From Pyrinomonadaceae bacterium (GTDB lineage: Bacteria > Acidobacteriota > Blastocatellia > Pyrinomonadales > Pyrinomonadaceae): DNA of 38,680 bases. Position 1 is the first letter of the stretch. Every line of letters starts with the position of its first letter. The notes beneath the pieces were generated by a model. The model made no database searches and had not been told where the DNA came from. It saw only the letters and a program-made list of their open reading frames with translations. The position numbers and the translations under genes were made by a program. Of the stretch, positions 26,329 through 34,982 are shown one piece after another. The stretch covers positions 1 to 38,680 of the forward strand of contig JAICGQ010000004.1 in assembly GCA_025923035.1 (NCBI GenBank). Reading direction: 5' to 3'.

Positions 26329-27906
26329 TTAAACGACGGCGCGACGCTCGCGTGACCCGGGAATCTGCATTTGATCGCGATACTTCGCGACAGTTCTGCG
26401 CGATAACTTGATTCCGTCCTTCGCCAGTATCTTAACTACCTGATCGTCAGTAATCGGATTATGCGAATCCTCTTCTTCGATCAGTTTCTTAATCTGTAAC
26501 TTTATTATCCGCGTCGAAATCTCTTCGCCGTCTTCATTCAACATCCCCTCGGTGAAGAAACGGCGCAACTCGATCACGCCCTGCGGCGTGTGCGCGTACT
26601 TGCGATTCACGACGCGCGATACAGTCGACAAGTGCATCCCGATATCTTCGGCGATGTCTTTCAACATCATCGGCTTGATGTGCTGCACGCCGTGATCGAG
26701 AAAGTCTTTCTGCCGCTGCACGATCGACTCGACGACTTTGTAAATCGTCTGCCGTCGATGTTCGATGTTCCGCAGCAGGTCAACAGCGGAACGCATCTTC
26801 TCGCGAATGAAACTCTTCGTCTCGTTGCTGACGCCCTGGCTCAACATCTGTTGATACTGCGCGCTCACACGCAAGCGCGGGCTGCCGTCGTCAGCAAAAT
26901 AGATCACGTATTCATCGTCGTTCTCGTCGAGCTTCTCGATGTAGATCTCGGGACTGATCAGGATCGGCTCTTCAGACGAATAACGTCGACCGGGATATGG
27001 ATCGAGCGTCCGAATAAACTGTAATTCTTCGACCAGAACTTCGACGTCGACGCCGATCTGTTTCGAAAGGTGCGGCAGCTTGTGCTGTTGCAGATCCGCC
27101 AGATGCTCGCTGATCAGTTTCGACGCCAGCCGGTCAGTTTCGCCGAGCACTTCGAGTTGAACCAGCAGACACTCCTTAACGTCGCGTGCGCCGCAGCCGA
27201 CCGGATCGAGACGCATCACCGCCTGCCGCGCTTTCTCCATCGTCTCTTCGGAGACGTTCTCCATCGCGGCCATCTCTTCGTTCGTGGCGCCGAGACGGCC
27301 GTCGGCATTGAGATTTCCGATCACACAAATAGCCGGGTCGACGAGCTCAGCGTCGATCGTGCTCATGTGCAACTGCCACTCGAGATGTTCGGCTAGTGAC
27401 GGTGGACGCGTCAAAAACTGTTCGAACGTCGGCGCGTCTTCCTTGTATTCGATCTCCTGCGTCTTGTAACCGGGATCGAGATAGTCCTGAAACTCGCGTC
27501 CGAAATCGATCTCTTCGAAAGCATCGCGCGACTCATCGATGCCGCCGTCGCCTTCTTCACCACCTTCTCCGGTATGGACCGCATCACCGATCTCACTTTC
27601 CGGAGCAGGCATCGACGCGACAACATCCGCATCTCCAGATCCGTTTGTCGCGGGACTACCCGCCTCGGGTGCTTCGCCAAACGAAGCATCGGCATCGGAG
27701 CTCGCGAGATGATCGAGCACCTTCTCTGCCAGCTCCTGCACCTCTTCCTGACTCGGCACTTCTTCGAGGACAGGGTTCTCCAGCAACTGTTGCTGAATGA
27801 GGTCGGTCAGTTCCAGTGACGTCATCTGCAACATCTCGATTCGCTGACGCAACTGCGGCGTCAGCACGAGGCGTTGGGAAAGGCTGGTGGTTAGCTTTAA
27901 AGACAT
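26329..27906 (-). CDS. rpoN: RNA polymerase sigma-54 factor
   Basis: [40 protein letters not shown]; acidic region II; RpoN-box-like [21 protein letters not shown]. Confidence 0.97.
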   Translation of the reverse strand: MSLKLTTSLSQRLVLTPQLRQRIEMLQMTSLELTDLIQQQLLENPVLEEVPSQEEVQELAEKVLDHLASSDADASFGEAPEAGSPATNGSGDADVVASMPAPESEIGDAVHTGEGGEEGDGGIDESRDAFEEIDFGREFQDYLDPGYKTQEIEYKEDAPTFEQFLTRPPSLAEHLEWQLHMSTIDAELVDPAICVIGNLNADGRLGATNEEMAAMENVSEETMEKARQAVMRLDPVGCGARDVKECLLVQLEVLGETDRLASKLISEHLADLQQHKLPHLSKQIGVDVEVLVEELQFIRTLDPYPGRRYSSEEPILISPEIYIEKLDENDDEYVIYFADDGSPRLRVSAQYQQMLSQGVSNETKSFIREKMRSAVDLLRNIEHRRQTIYKVVESIVQRQKDFLDHGVQHIKPMMLKDIAEDIGMHLSTVSRVVNRKYAHTPQGVIELRRFFTEGMLNEDGEEISTRIIKLQIKKLIEEEDSHNPITDDQVVKILAKDGIKLSRRTVAKYRDQMQIPGSRERRAVV

Positions 27907-28035
27907 TCCTTCAGATCAGATTGCCAAAAAACTCGCTCGATTTTTGGTAATTATTGCGGCCTCGACCGCACGGGGAGGATTATAACCGATCAGCGCCCTA
28001 CTCTGTGCAACTCCCTTTGTTCCGTAGCAGAATCT

Positions 28036-28815
28036 TTACATGCGGAACTTTTCGCCAAGATATAACCGGCGCACTTCCGGGTCGTCGGTCAAGTCTCCTG
28101 GTTGGCCCGACCGAAAAATTCTGCCCTCGGCCATTATATAGGCGCGGTCCGTCACGCCAAGTGTCTCCCGCACATTATGATCGGTAACGAGAATACCAAT
28201 GCCACGATTTCGTAAGTAGAGTATTACATTTTGTATGTCGTCGACGGCTTTAGGATCGATGCCCGCGAAAGGTTCGTCGAGCAGGATGTAATGCGGCTCG
28301 GTTGCGAGCGCGCGCGCGATCTCAGTGCGCCGACGTTCGCCACCGGATAACGCATCGCCGCGCGTGTTGCGGACGTGTGCGATGCCGAACTCTTCGAGCA
28401 ACTCTTCCAATCGTTTCAACTGTTCGCGCCGCCGCAGGCCAACCGTTTCGAGTACGGCGAGAATGTTCTGCGCCGCCGTCATCTTGCGAAAAACCGACGG
28501 CTCCTGCGGCAGATATCCGATTCCCAAACGCGCGCGCAAGTACATCGGCAGTTTGGTCAGGTCCTGATCTCCCAACAAAACACTGCCGGAGTCGGGCCGT
28601 TCCAGACCGACGATCATGTAAAACGTTGTCGTCTTGCCGGCACCGTTTGCGCCCAGCAGTCCGACGACTTCGCCCGGTTCGACTCGCAAACTCACATCGT
28701 CGACGACACGGCGCCGGCCGTAGTGTTTCACAAGATTTCGACTGCGAAGAGCAGCAGTCAAATCCGTGTTACTGATCTCCGGCTCCAGATCTACTTGTGG
28801 TAACAAGGTGGACAC
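28036..28815 (-). CDS. lptB: LPS export ABC transporter ATP-binding protein
   Basis: [96 protein letters not shown]. Confidence 0.96.
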   Translation of the reverse strand: MSTLLPQVDLEPEISNTDLTAALRSRNLVKHYGRRRVVDDVSLRVEPGEVVGLLGANGAGKTTTFYMIVGLERPDSGSVLLGDQDLTKLPMYLRARLGIGYLPQEPSVFRKMTAAQNILAVLETVGLRRREQLKRLEELLEEFGIAHVRNTRGDALSGGERRRTEIARALATEPHYILLDEPFAGIDPKAVDDIQNVILYLRNRGIGILVTDHNVRETLGVTDRAYIMAEGRIFRSGQPGDLTDDPEVRRLYLGEKFRM

Positions 28816-28827
28816 AGATTTGAATAA

Positions 28828-31140
28828 TCAGGGCTTTCGAATCTTGTGGCTGGAGCGGACGCGGCCCGGCGAGAGTGGTCCACGCGCATCGTCGGCGGTG
28901 ACTTTACTGTCTCGCAAAGAGACCGTCAAACGAGCACCTTCCGTGTTGCCTTGCTCGACGTCGTCAACACGCGCCGGATTGCCTTTCAGCACCGCGACTT
29001 CGTCGGCAGCAGTGTACTCGACCCAGTCGCCCGTCCCCTTGCGGTTCGGTTGCGTGAGCACGACGTCTCGCTGCGCGACTGTTTTCTGCATCTCGTTTGA
29101 AGCTTTATCGAGATAGACATCGGCGACGCCGCCCGTGAGTCGATCGGTTCCCTGCTTGATGTCGACGTTGCCTTCGTAGTGAATGGTGCGATCCGGATCT
29201 GAGTAAAACATCGAATCCGCAGACGCGAATACGGGCACGACGGTCGTCTGGTTTTCGACACGACGCTTCGAGTTATAGATCGTGGTCTGAACGTGACCCG
29301 ACGCTTCCATTCGTTTGTCGTTCACGTACAAGACCAGCTTGTCGCCGCGCACGTAATTGTCATCCTGCCACGCGCGCGCGTTGCCGAGATAAATAGCCTG
29401 ACCGCTCTCGTGGCGAAACTCGCCGCGTTCGCTGGCGATGTATACCGGGCTTTTCGTCTTCGAAAAAGGCGTCGCGCCGTTGGTCTGTTCCTGGCTGTAG
29501 TAGGTCGTGGTGGTCCTGCCACGTGCGTAGGAGATATTGTTTGCGAGATCGGAATCGAGTTCGACTGCTTTTGTACGGCCGCGCGAATCCCAAACAGTCG
29601 GATCGCCGCCGCGGAGTCTGACGGTTTGGTCGGCAGCGAGATACGAAACGTTCGCAGCGACGCCGTTGCGATCGAGTTCATTGAACTTGCCGTCGCCTTG
29701 CGCGTCGACGCGTTCGATGTCCTGCGCGTCTTTGACGAACACGGCAGACATGTTCTGCGAAGTCAGTGTGCGAGTGCCGCGCTTTGGCGAAGGTTGCAAC
29801 GGCTCCAGCGTGGCTTTCGAACCGCCGCTGGATTTACATTCGCGAGCGAGATTACCGGCGTCGAAGAAGTCGCAATCGAAGCGCGGCGCGTTCAGCGTCT
29901 TGCGCTCAGCGCGCGCGCTGCTCACGACAGGTTCGACAAACAACTCCGCATTGCCTTGCGCTTCCGCTTTTTCCAGATCGCGCCCGGTGCTGCGCCACAG
30001 TAGTTTGACTGCATCGGCGGTGAGTCGCTTGTTTGCGGCGCGCGGATCGTTGGCCTTCGACTTCGGAGCGCTCAGTGTGATCGTCGAGCGCTGACCCGTC
30101 TGCATCTGTTTCAAGACACTGCCTTCGGCGTTTGCCTGGAAAAGGACTTCCATCGAACTCGCGCCGCTGAGTTGCATGTCCGCGTCGGTGTCGAGTGAAC
30201 GCGCGACGACGTTGTTGTTTGCGAGCGCGCGTTGCAGGCGTTGGTCCTTGTCGAGGAAGAAGTCCATGTCGACTGACGAGACTTCCGCCGAACGGCCGGG
30301 TTGCATCGTACGCAGGTACGCATCACCGCGAAGCTCAGCTCTTTCGAGTCGCTTTTCCTGGTTTAGAAAGGCATAGAGGTTCTTGCCGCTCAGGATGTCG
30401 CTTTCCTGTTCGAAAGTGGCGCCGCCGGAGAACGTTAGCTTCAGCGATTCCTGTTCGAACACTGCCTGCGCCGACTTGATCAAAACCGGTCGCGCACGAG
30501 TTGGCGCCTTCGCCGCCGTTGCCGCAGGCACTTGCGGCACGATAGTAATCTCGACGTCCTTTTTCAGATCGAGACGTTTCGCTTTTTGTTCGACGACGGC
30601 GCCGACCGACTTTCCGCTCACGTTTTCACGTTCGAAGGTGACGGCCGCATCGGTATGGGCCACGCCGCTGTTCTGATCGAACGACAGCGCTTCCGTTGCG
30701 ACTTTCAGTTTTTCCTTTGTCTCGATCCGGACGTTTCCGGAAAACGACAGGACATTCGTGTCAGGAATGTAGACCGCATGCGCCGCAGAGATCTGATCCG
30801 GCACATCGCCTTCGGGCGGATAGACCTGCATGCTGACGTTTTCGAGTTCGTGATGACCGTCGGAGAACGTCGTGTCTTTCGACGCTTTTACCAGCAGGTA
30901 CAAGCGATCGTTTTTCGTGACGCGTTGTTCGTAGCCGTACACTTCGCCGGTCTTTTCTTTCGAAAGTTCCGGCTTCTCCGAACGCGCTTTGAATTTTTCG
31001 ACGTTGCGGAGTTTGTAATAAGAGACACCGACGAGCGCGATGCCCGACATGAGCAAGGCAAACGCGACGAGACGCGCGATCATCGGCACCCTGGCCCGTA
31101 GGCCAAGGGCGATTGCTCGTTTTCGCACCAGTTCTTGCAT
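28828..31140 (-). CDS. LptC-like domain fused to OstA/LptA-like repeats (770 aa)
   Basis: N-terminal TM followed by LptC-like segment, then repeated LptA-type beta motifs (TNVLSFSGNVRIETKEKLKVATEALSFD; YASERGEFRHESGQAIYLGNARAWQDDNYVRGDKLVLYVNDKRMEASGHVQTTI; HYEGNVDIKQGTDRLTGGVADVYLD). Confidence 0.85.
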   Translation of the reverse strand: MQELVRKRAIALGLRARVPMIARLVAFALLMSGIALVGVSYYKLRNVEKFKARSEKPELSKEKTGEVYGYEQRVTKNDRLYLLVKASKDTTFSDGHHELENVSMQVYPPEGDVPDQISAAHAVYIPDTNVLSFSGNVRIETKEKLKVATEALSFDQNSGVAHTDAAVTFERENVSGKSVGAVVEQKAKRLDLKKDVEITIVPQVPAATAAKAPTRARPVLIKSAQAVFEQESLKLTFSGGATFEQESDILSGKNLYAFLNQEKRLERAELRGDAYLRTMQPGRSAEVSSVDMDFFLDKDQRLQRALANNNVVARSLDTDADMQLSGASSMEVLFQANAEGSVLKQMQTGQRSTITLSAPKSKANDPRAANKRLTADAVKLLWRSTGRDLEKAEAQGNAELFVEPVVSSARAERKTLNAPRFDCDFFDAGNLARECKSSGGSKATLEPLQPSPKRGTRTLTSQNMSAVFVKDAQDIERVDAQGDGKFNELDRNGVAANVSYLAADQTVRLRGGDPTVWDSRGRTKAVELDSDLANNISYARGRTTTTYYSQEQTNGATPFSKTKSPVYIASERGEFRHESGQAIYLGNARAWQDDNYVRGDKLVLYVNDKRMEASGHVQTTIYNSKRRVENQTTVVPVFASADSMFYSDPDRTIHYEGNVDIKQGTDRLTGGVADVYLDKASNEMQKTVAQRDVVLTQPNRKGTGDWVEYTAADEVAVLKGNPARVDDVEQGNTEGARLTVSLRDSKVTADDARGPLSPGRVRSSHKIRKP

Positions 31141-31146
31141 CTTCGT

Positions 31147-31257
31147 GGTTCTTTGTTCTTTGTTCTTTGTGCTTTGTTCGCCTACCTCACGTACTCACTT
31201 ATGACAATGCAGTTCCGTGGCGAGCAAACAAAGAACAAAGCGCTAAGTACTAAGCTC
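31147..31257 (-). repeat. Heptad hairpin element, copy 3 (recJ / lptC-lptA gap)
   Basis: Plus strand: TTCTTTG x3, TGCTTTG, TTCGCC (31149-31182); opposing arm GGCGAGCAAACAAAG AACAAAG CGCTAAG TACTAAG (31219-31254). Contains the recJ stop codon. Confidence 0.8.
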
Positions 31258-32964
31258 GACTGTCCTACAGTCCACAACGTTCAACTGCATCCGGTATTCA
31301 TTGTTGAAGGCGCTCAGCTCGATCGTGTAAGCGAGTTCGATGCTGCCGTTCAGGTTGGGAGTTTGCCTTCCCGGCTCCGTGCAGTTGAACCAAATAGCTT
31401 CCAGCGGGCGGTTTTGTGGACCCGCCAGCCTCAACCTCAGATGTCGCTCCTTCAATAACACCGGCTCCGACAAACAACGGAGATTCCTCGTCGCAAACAC
31501 CGGCGTCGGATTACCCGCGCCGAAAGGTTCCAATGCCTGAAGCTCTCGCGCCATCGCGAATGTGACACTTTCTGCCGGTAACTCCAGATCGATTACCACG
31601 GAGTGCTCCAGATCATCCGGCGTCAAACAAGACGCAGCGTGCTCGTTCAGTCGCCGTCGAAACTCCGCAATCCGCTCGGGACGAATCGTGATACCCGCCG
31701 CATGCGAGTGCCCGCCAAACTTTTCAAACAGATCCGAACACGCGGTCAGACCGTTCAGCAGGTGATAAGCCTCGATACTGCGTCCCGAACCATGGGCCAC
31801 GTCGCCATCGACCGACAACACGACGCACGGACGATTCAATCGCTCCGCGATCTTCGACGCCGCAATGCCGATCACCCCGCGATGCCAACCGTCGCCCGCA
31901 ACAACCGTGACGAACGAATCGTTCGCGGCGCCTTCCTCGAGCTCCGCAACCGCGAGATCAATGATCTGCTGCTGCACAGTCTTGCGTTCCTCGTTTCGCG
32001 CGTCGAGGTGTTCGGCAAGACGCCGGGCCTCCGCGGAATCGCGCGTATCAAACAGCTCGACTACAGCGCTGGCTGCGTCCATGCGGCCGGCCGCGTTTAT
32101 GCGCGGTCCGAGCCGAAAACCAAGATCGTATGCTGTCATGCCCGTGCCGTCTCCGCAACCAGCCACGTCGATCAACGCGCGCAAACCAGGATTCGCAGCT
32201 TTCGCGAGATCTTTCAGGCCGAGGGCGACGATGGTTCGGTTCTCGCCGGTCAGTTTTGCGACGTCCGCGACGGTGCCAATCGCGACAACCTTCATAAACG
32301 CCGCAACTTGCGCTTCACGGCCACGTTCGCGAAAGAGTGCGTGGACGAGTTTGAACGCGACGCCGACGCCGGCGAGGTTCTTGTCGGGATATTCGCAGCC
32401 TTTCTGGTTCGGATTCAGGACGGCGAACGCGGGAGGGGCGCCGTCGGTTTCGTCGGGCAGATGGTGATCCGTGATGATCACGTCGAGGCCGTTGTCGCGC
32501 GCCCAGTGAAGTGGCGCGTGAGCGCGGATGCCGCAGTCGACGCTTACCACCAGCTTGTACCCGTCGGCGACAGCTTTCTCGAGCGCGGCTTGTTGAATGC
32601 CGTAGCCTTCGGTGAAACGGTGTGGAACGTGAAAGCCGACGCGCGCGCCGAGAAGTTTCAGCGCTCGCAGGAGAATCGCGGTTCCGGTCGTGCCGTCGAC
32701 GTCGTAGTCGCCGTAGATCAGGATCGGTTCGCCGGTGTTAAGTGCATGCTGAAGTCGCTCGACCGCCTCTTTCATGCCGAGCATCAAGTAGGGTTCGTGA
32801 AGTTGATCGTAACCTGGGGTGAGAAAGGTGCGCGCAGAAGACGCGTCGCCGTATCCGCGATTGATTAGCAGTGCAGCCAGGATTGGTGAGACACCCAGTA
32901 CGCGTGCGAGCGAGGCGGCGTCGTCAGCATTATGCCCTCGCACGATCCAGCGTTTGGCTTTCAT
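31243..32964 (-). CDS. recJ: Single-stranded-DNA-specific exonuclease
   Basis: ILIYGDYDVDGTTGTAILLRAL, VSVDCGIRAHAPL, VIITDHHLPDE, NLAGVGVAFKL, GPRINAAGRMDAASAVVEL, GSGRSIEAYHLL, GGHSHAAGITI. Confidence 0.97.
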   Translation of the reverse strand: MKAKRWIVRGHNADDAASLARVLGVSPILAALLINRGYGDASSARTFLTPGYDQLHEPYLMLGMKEAVERLQHALNTGEPILIYGDYDVDGTTGTAILLRALKLLGARVGFHVPHRFTEGYGIQQAALEKAVADGYKLVVSVDCGIRAHAPLHWARDNGLDVIITDHHLPDETDGAPPAFAVLNPNQKGCEYPDKNLAGVGVAFKLVHALFRERGREAQVAAFMKVVAIGTVADVAKLTGENRTIVALGLKDLAKAANPGLRALIDVAGCGDGTGMTAYDLGFRLGPRINAAGRMDAASAVVELFDTRDSAEARRLAEHLDARNEERKTVQQQIIDLAVAELEEGAANDSFVTVVAGDGWHRGVIGIAASKIAERLNRPCVVLSVDGDVAHGSGRSIEAYHLLNGLTACSDLFEKFGGHSHAAGITIRPERIAEFRRRLNEHAASCLTPDDLEHSVVIDLELPAESVTFAMARELQALEPFGAGNPTPVFATRNLRCLSEPVLLKERHLRLRLAGPQNRPLEAIWFNCTEPGRQTPNLNGSIELAYTIELSAFNNEYRMQLNVVDCRTVELST

Positions 32965-32985
32965 TTATTCTTCATCGTTTTCCAG

Positions 32986-33312
32986 CTATTCAGCGAACCA
33001 CCCATTATCATCGAGTAGCTTAACACCGATACGCCGGTTGCCGTCGATGTCGTCGGTCCATGAACCATTCACCTGGGCTTCGAGCTTGCCGCCAAACGGC
33101 GGGATCAGTTTAACCACGGCGCCAACCGCAACGTCGACGTCGATAGCGAGCGTAGCGCCACCGCGACTGATTTTAGTGGCCATGGCCTTGGCCTGAAAAG
33201 GATTTCCGGAAGCGTCGGTGCCTTCAACGTCCAGCGGAAACTCGACCGGAACTCGTGGGCTTCTGGGCCGCTGTGAAGACGCGACATCGCCCTGCGGGTC
33301 TTTCTCATTCAT
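32986..33312 (-). CDS. PilZ-like domain protein
   Basis: RSPRVPVEFPLDVEG...ATKISRGGATLAIDVDVAVGAVVKL...RRIGVKLL. The c-di-GMP motifs look degenerate. Confidence 0.7.
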   Translation of the reverse strand: MNEKDPQGDVASSQRPRSPRVPVEFPLDVEGTDASGNPFQAKAMATKISRGGATLAIDVDVAVGAVVKLIPPFGGKLEAQVNGSWTDDIDGNRRIGVKLLDDNGWFAE

Positions 33313-33369
33313 ACTTTCACGCCCCTTTTATCTGCGGCTTGTGAGGAGGGCCAACGTAGTGTAACACAG

Positions 33370-34050
33370 TCAGAACAACCGTAGTGTGACACCGATATTC
33401 GGCTCGACCGGACGTAGCAGGCTCTCGTCATCGGCTTTCGTATCGTTCACTTCATAACCCACCGGATGGCTGGTCATCAGATCGGACGAAAAGGGCGTGA
33501 GCAGGTCTTTCAAGTCCGCGGATCGTGATTGGTCGCTAAGCCAGAGGTCGAATGATTCGGGGCGGAGGATTACGGGCATGCGAGTGTGGATCTGGGCTAG
33601 TAACTCATTCGCGGTGGTGGTGATGATCGCGCATGAGTTAATCGAACCCTTGCTGTCTCCCCATCTGTCCCAGATGCCGGCAAAAACAAAGGGTTCCCCA
33701 TCTTTCATCTGAAAAAAATAAGGCTGCGAGATCTTGCCGATCCGTTCCCACTCATAAAAACCATCGGCGACGATCAAGCAGCGTCGGCGTTGAAACGACT
33801 CTTTGAAGCTGGGTTTATCTTCAATTGTCTCAACGCGCGCGTTGATGAAACCTTTCGGTTCCTTGCTCCACGACGGAATGAGCCCCCATTGAAGAAACGT
33901 CGCCTCCCGCTGCGCCGCACGTTCAACGACGGTCAGAATGTTCTGACTGGGAGCGATGTTGTAACGCGGAATGATACCGTCAAAAACCGATCGATCGATG
34001 CGATCAAACTTAACTCGCTCCGGTCTCTTCAGGATAAATCGCCCACACAT
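33370..34050 (-). CDS. SRAP (SOS response-associated peptidase, HMCES/YedK) family protein
   Basis: MCGRFILK N-terminus with Cys2; RYNIAPSQ, LQWGLIPSW, INARVETIEDKPSFKESFQRRRCLIVADGFYEW, FAGIWDRW, HTRMPVIL. Confidence 0.96.
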   Translation of the reverse strand: MCGRFILKRPERVKFDRIDRSVFDGIIPRYNIAPSQNILTVVERAAQREATFLQWGLIPSWSKEPKGFINARVETIEDKPSFKESFQRRRCLIVADGFYEWERIGKISQPYFFQMKDGEPFVFAGIWDRWGDSKGSINSCAIITTTANELLAQIHTRMPVILRPESFDLWLSDQSRSADLKDLLTPFSSDLMTSHPVGYEVNDTKADDESLLRPVEPNIGVTLRLF

Positions 34051-34052
34051 TT

Positions 34053-34937
34053 TCAGATACTCGCGGAAATGTATCCCGCCGCTAGTGCCGCGAGGATCAG
34101 GGCGCCGACGATGACGCGGTAGACGATGAAGACGCCCGTTGAGTGCGTGCGCAGAAAGCGCAGCAGAAACCAGATCGAAGCATAGCCGACAGCGCAGGAG
34201 ACGATCGTCGCGACGATCAGCGCGCCCGCACTGCCGGACGGAAGTTTGTGCACCGCTTCGCGCATTTCGAGCAGTCCACTCGCCGCGATCGCCGGAATCG
34301 AGAGTAGGAACGAAAAGCGTGCCGCCGTCTCGCGTGTCAGACCCGCGAACAGGCCGCCCATGATCGTCGACCCGGATCGACTCGAACCAGGAATCAACGA
34401 CAACACCTGCGCGAAGCCGACCGCCAGCGCATCCTTAACGCCGAGATGCGACATGTCGTGGTTTCTCTTCCCCACTGCTTCCGCTATCGCGAGTAACACA
34501 CCGACGACGATCATCATCGTCGCGATCACCCACAAGTTTTTCGTGAATGGTCCTTCGATGAGTTTCTTCAACAGCAACCCGACGGTGCCGACTGGTATCG
34601 AGCCGATGATCACCAGCCACCCGAGCCACGCATCCTGCGAGAGTTTCGATCCGGCAGCGGCAACAGGCCGGCCTTTCAACAGCGCCCAGTGATCGCCGAT
34701 GAAAGCCCGCAGGATGTTCGCGATGTCGCGGGCGAAATAGACGAACACTGCGAGCAACGTTCCCAACTGGATCACCGCGATCGTCGCAGTCGTTTGCTCA
34801 GCCTGCAACGTCTTGTCGGCGCCGCCGTAGAGATTAAGGACGCGGGCTGCAAAAACGAGATGTGCGGTTGAACTAACGGGGATGAACTCTGTCAGGCCTT
34901 GAACAATGCCCAGGACAATAGCTTGAAGAATCGTCAT
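34053..34937 (-). CDS. uppP: Undecaprenyl-diphosphatase
   Basis: IVLGIVQGLTEFIPVSSTAHL, GFAQVLSLIPGSSRSGSTIMGGLFAGLTRETAARFSFLLSIPAI. Confidence 0.97.
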   Translation of the reverse strand: MTILQAIVLGIVQGLTEFIPVSSTAHLVFAARVLNLYGGADKTLQAEQTTATIAVIQLGTLLAVFVYFARDIANILRAFIGDHWALLKGRPVAAAGSKLSQDAWLGWLVIIGSIPVGTVGLLLKKLIEGPFTKNLWVIATMMIVVGVLLAIAEAVGKRNHDMSHLGVKDALAVGFAQVLSLIPGSSRSGSTIMGGLFAGLTRETAARFSFLLSIPAIAASGLLEMREAVHKLPSGSAGALIVATIVSCAVGYASIWFLLRFLRTHSTGVFIVYRVIVGALILAALAAGYISASI

Positions 34938-34982
34938 TTAGGTGTCGGAATATACATGGGTTGCGATCGATCGCTCAAGTCA

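Noticed and set aside
31603-32868. 421-aa plus-strand ORF antisense to recJ
   Set aside because: Overlaps strongly supported recJ in full. Composition is that of a mirror ORF in GC-rich coding DNA, with no recognisable domain.
32986-33312. PilZ protein as a c-di-GMP receptor
   Set aside because: RxxxR and (D/N)xSxxG are not present in canonical form (RSPRV..., TKISRGG), so binding cannot be claimed.
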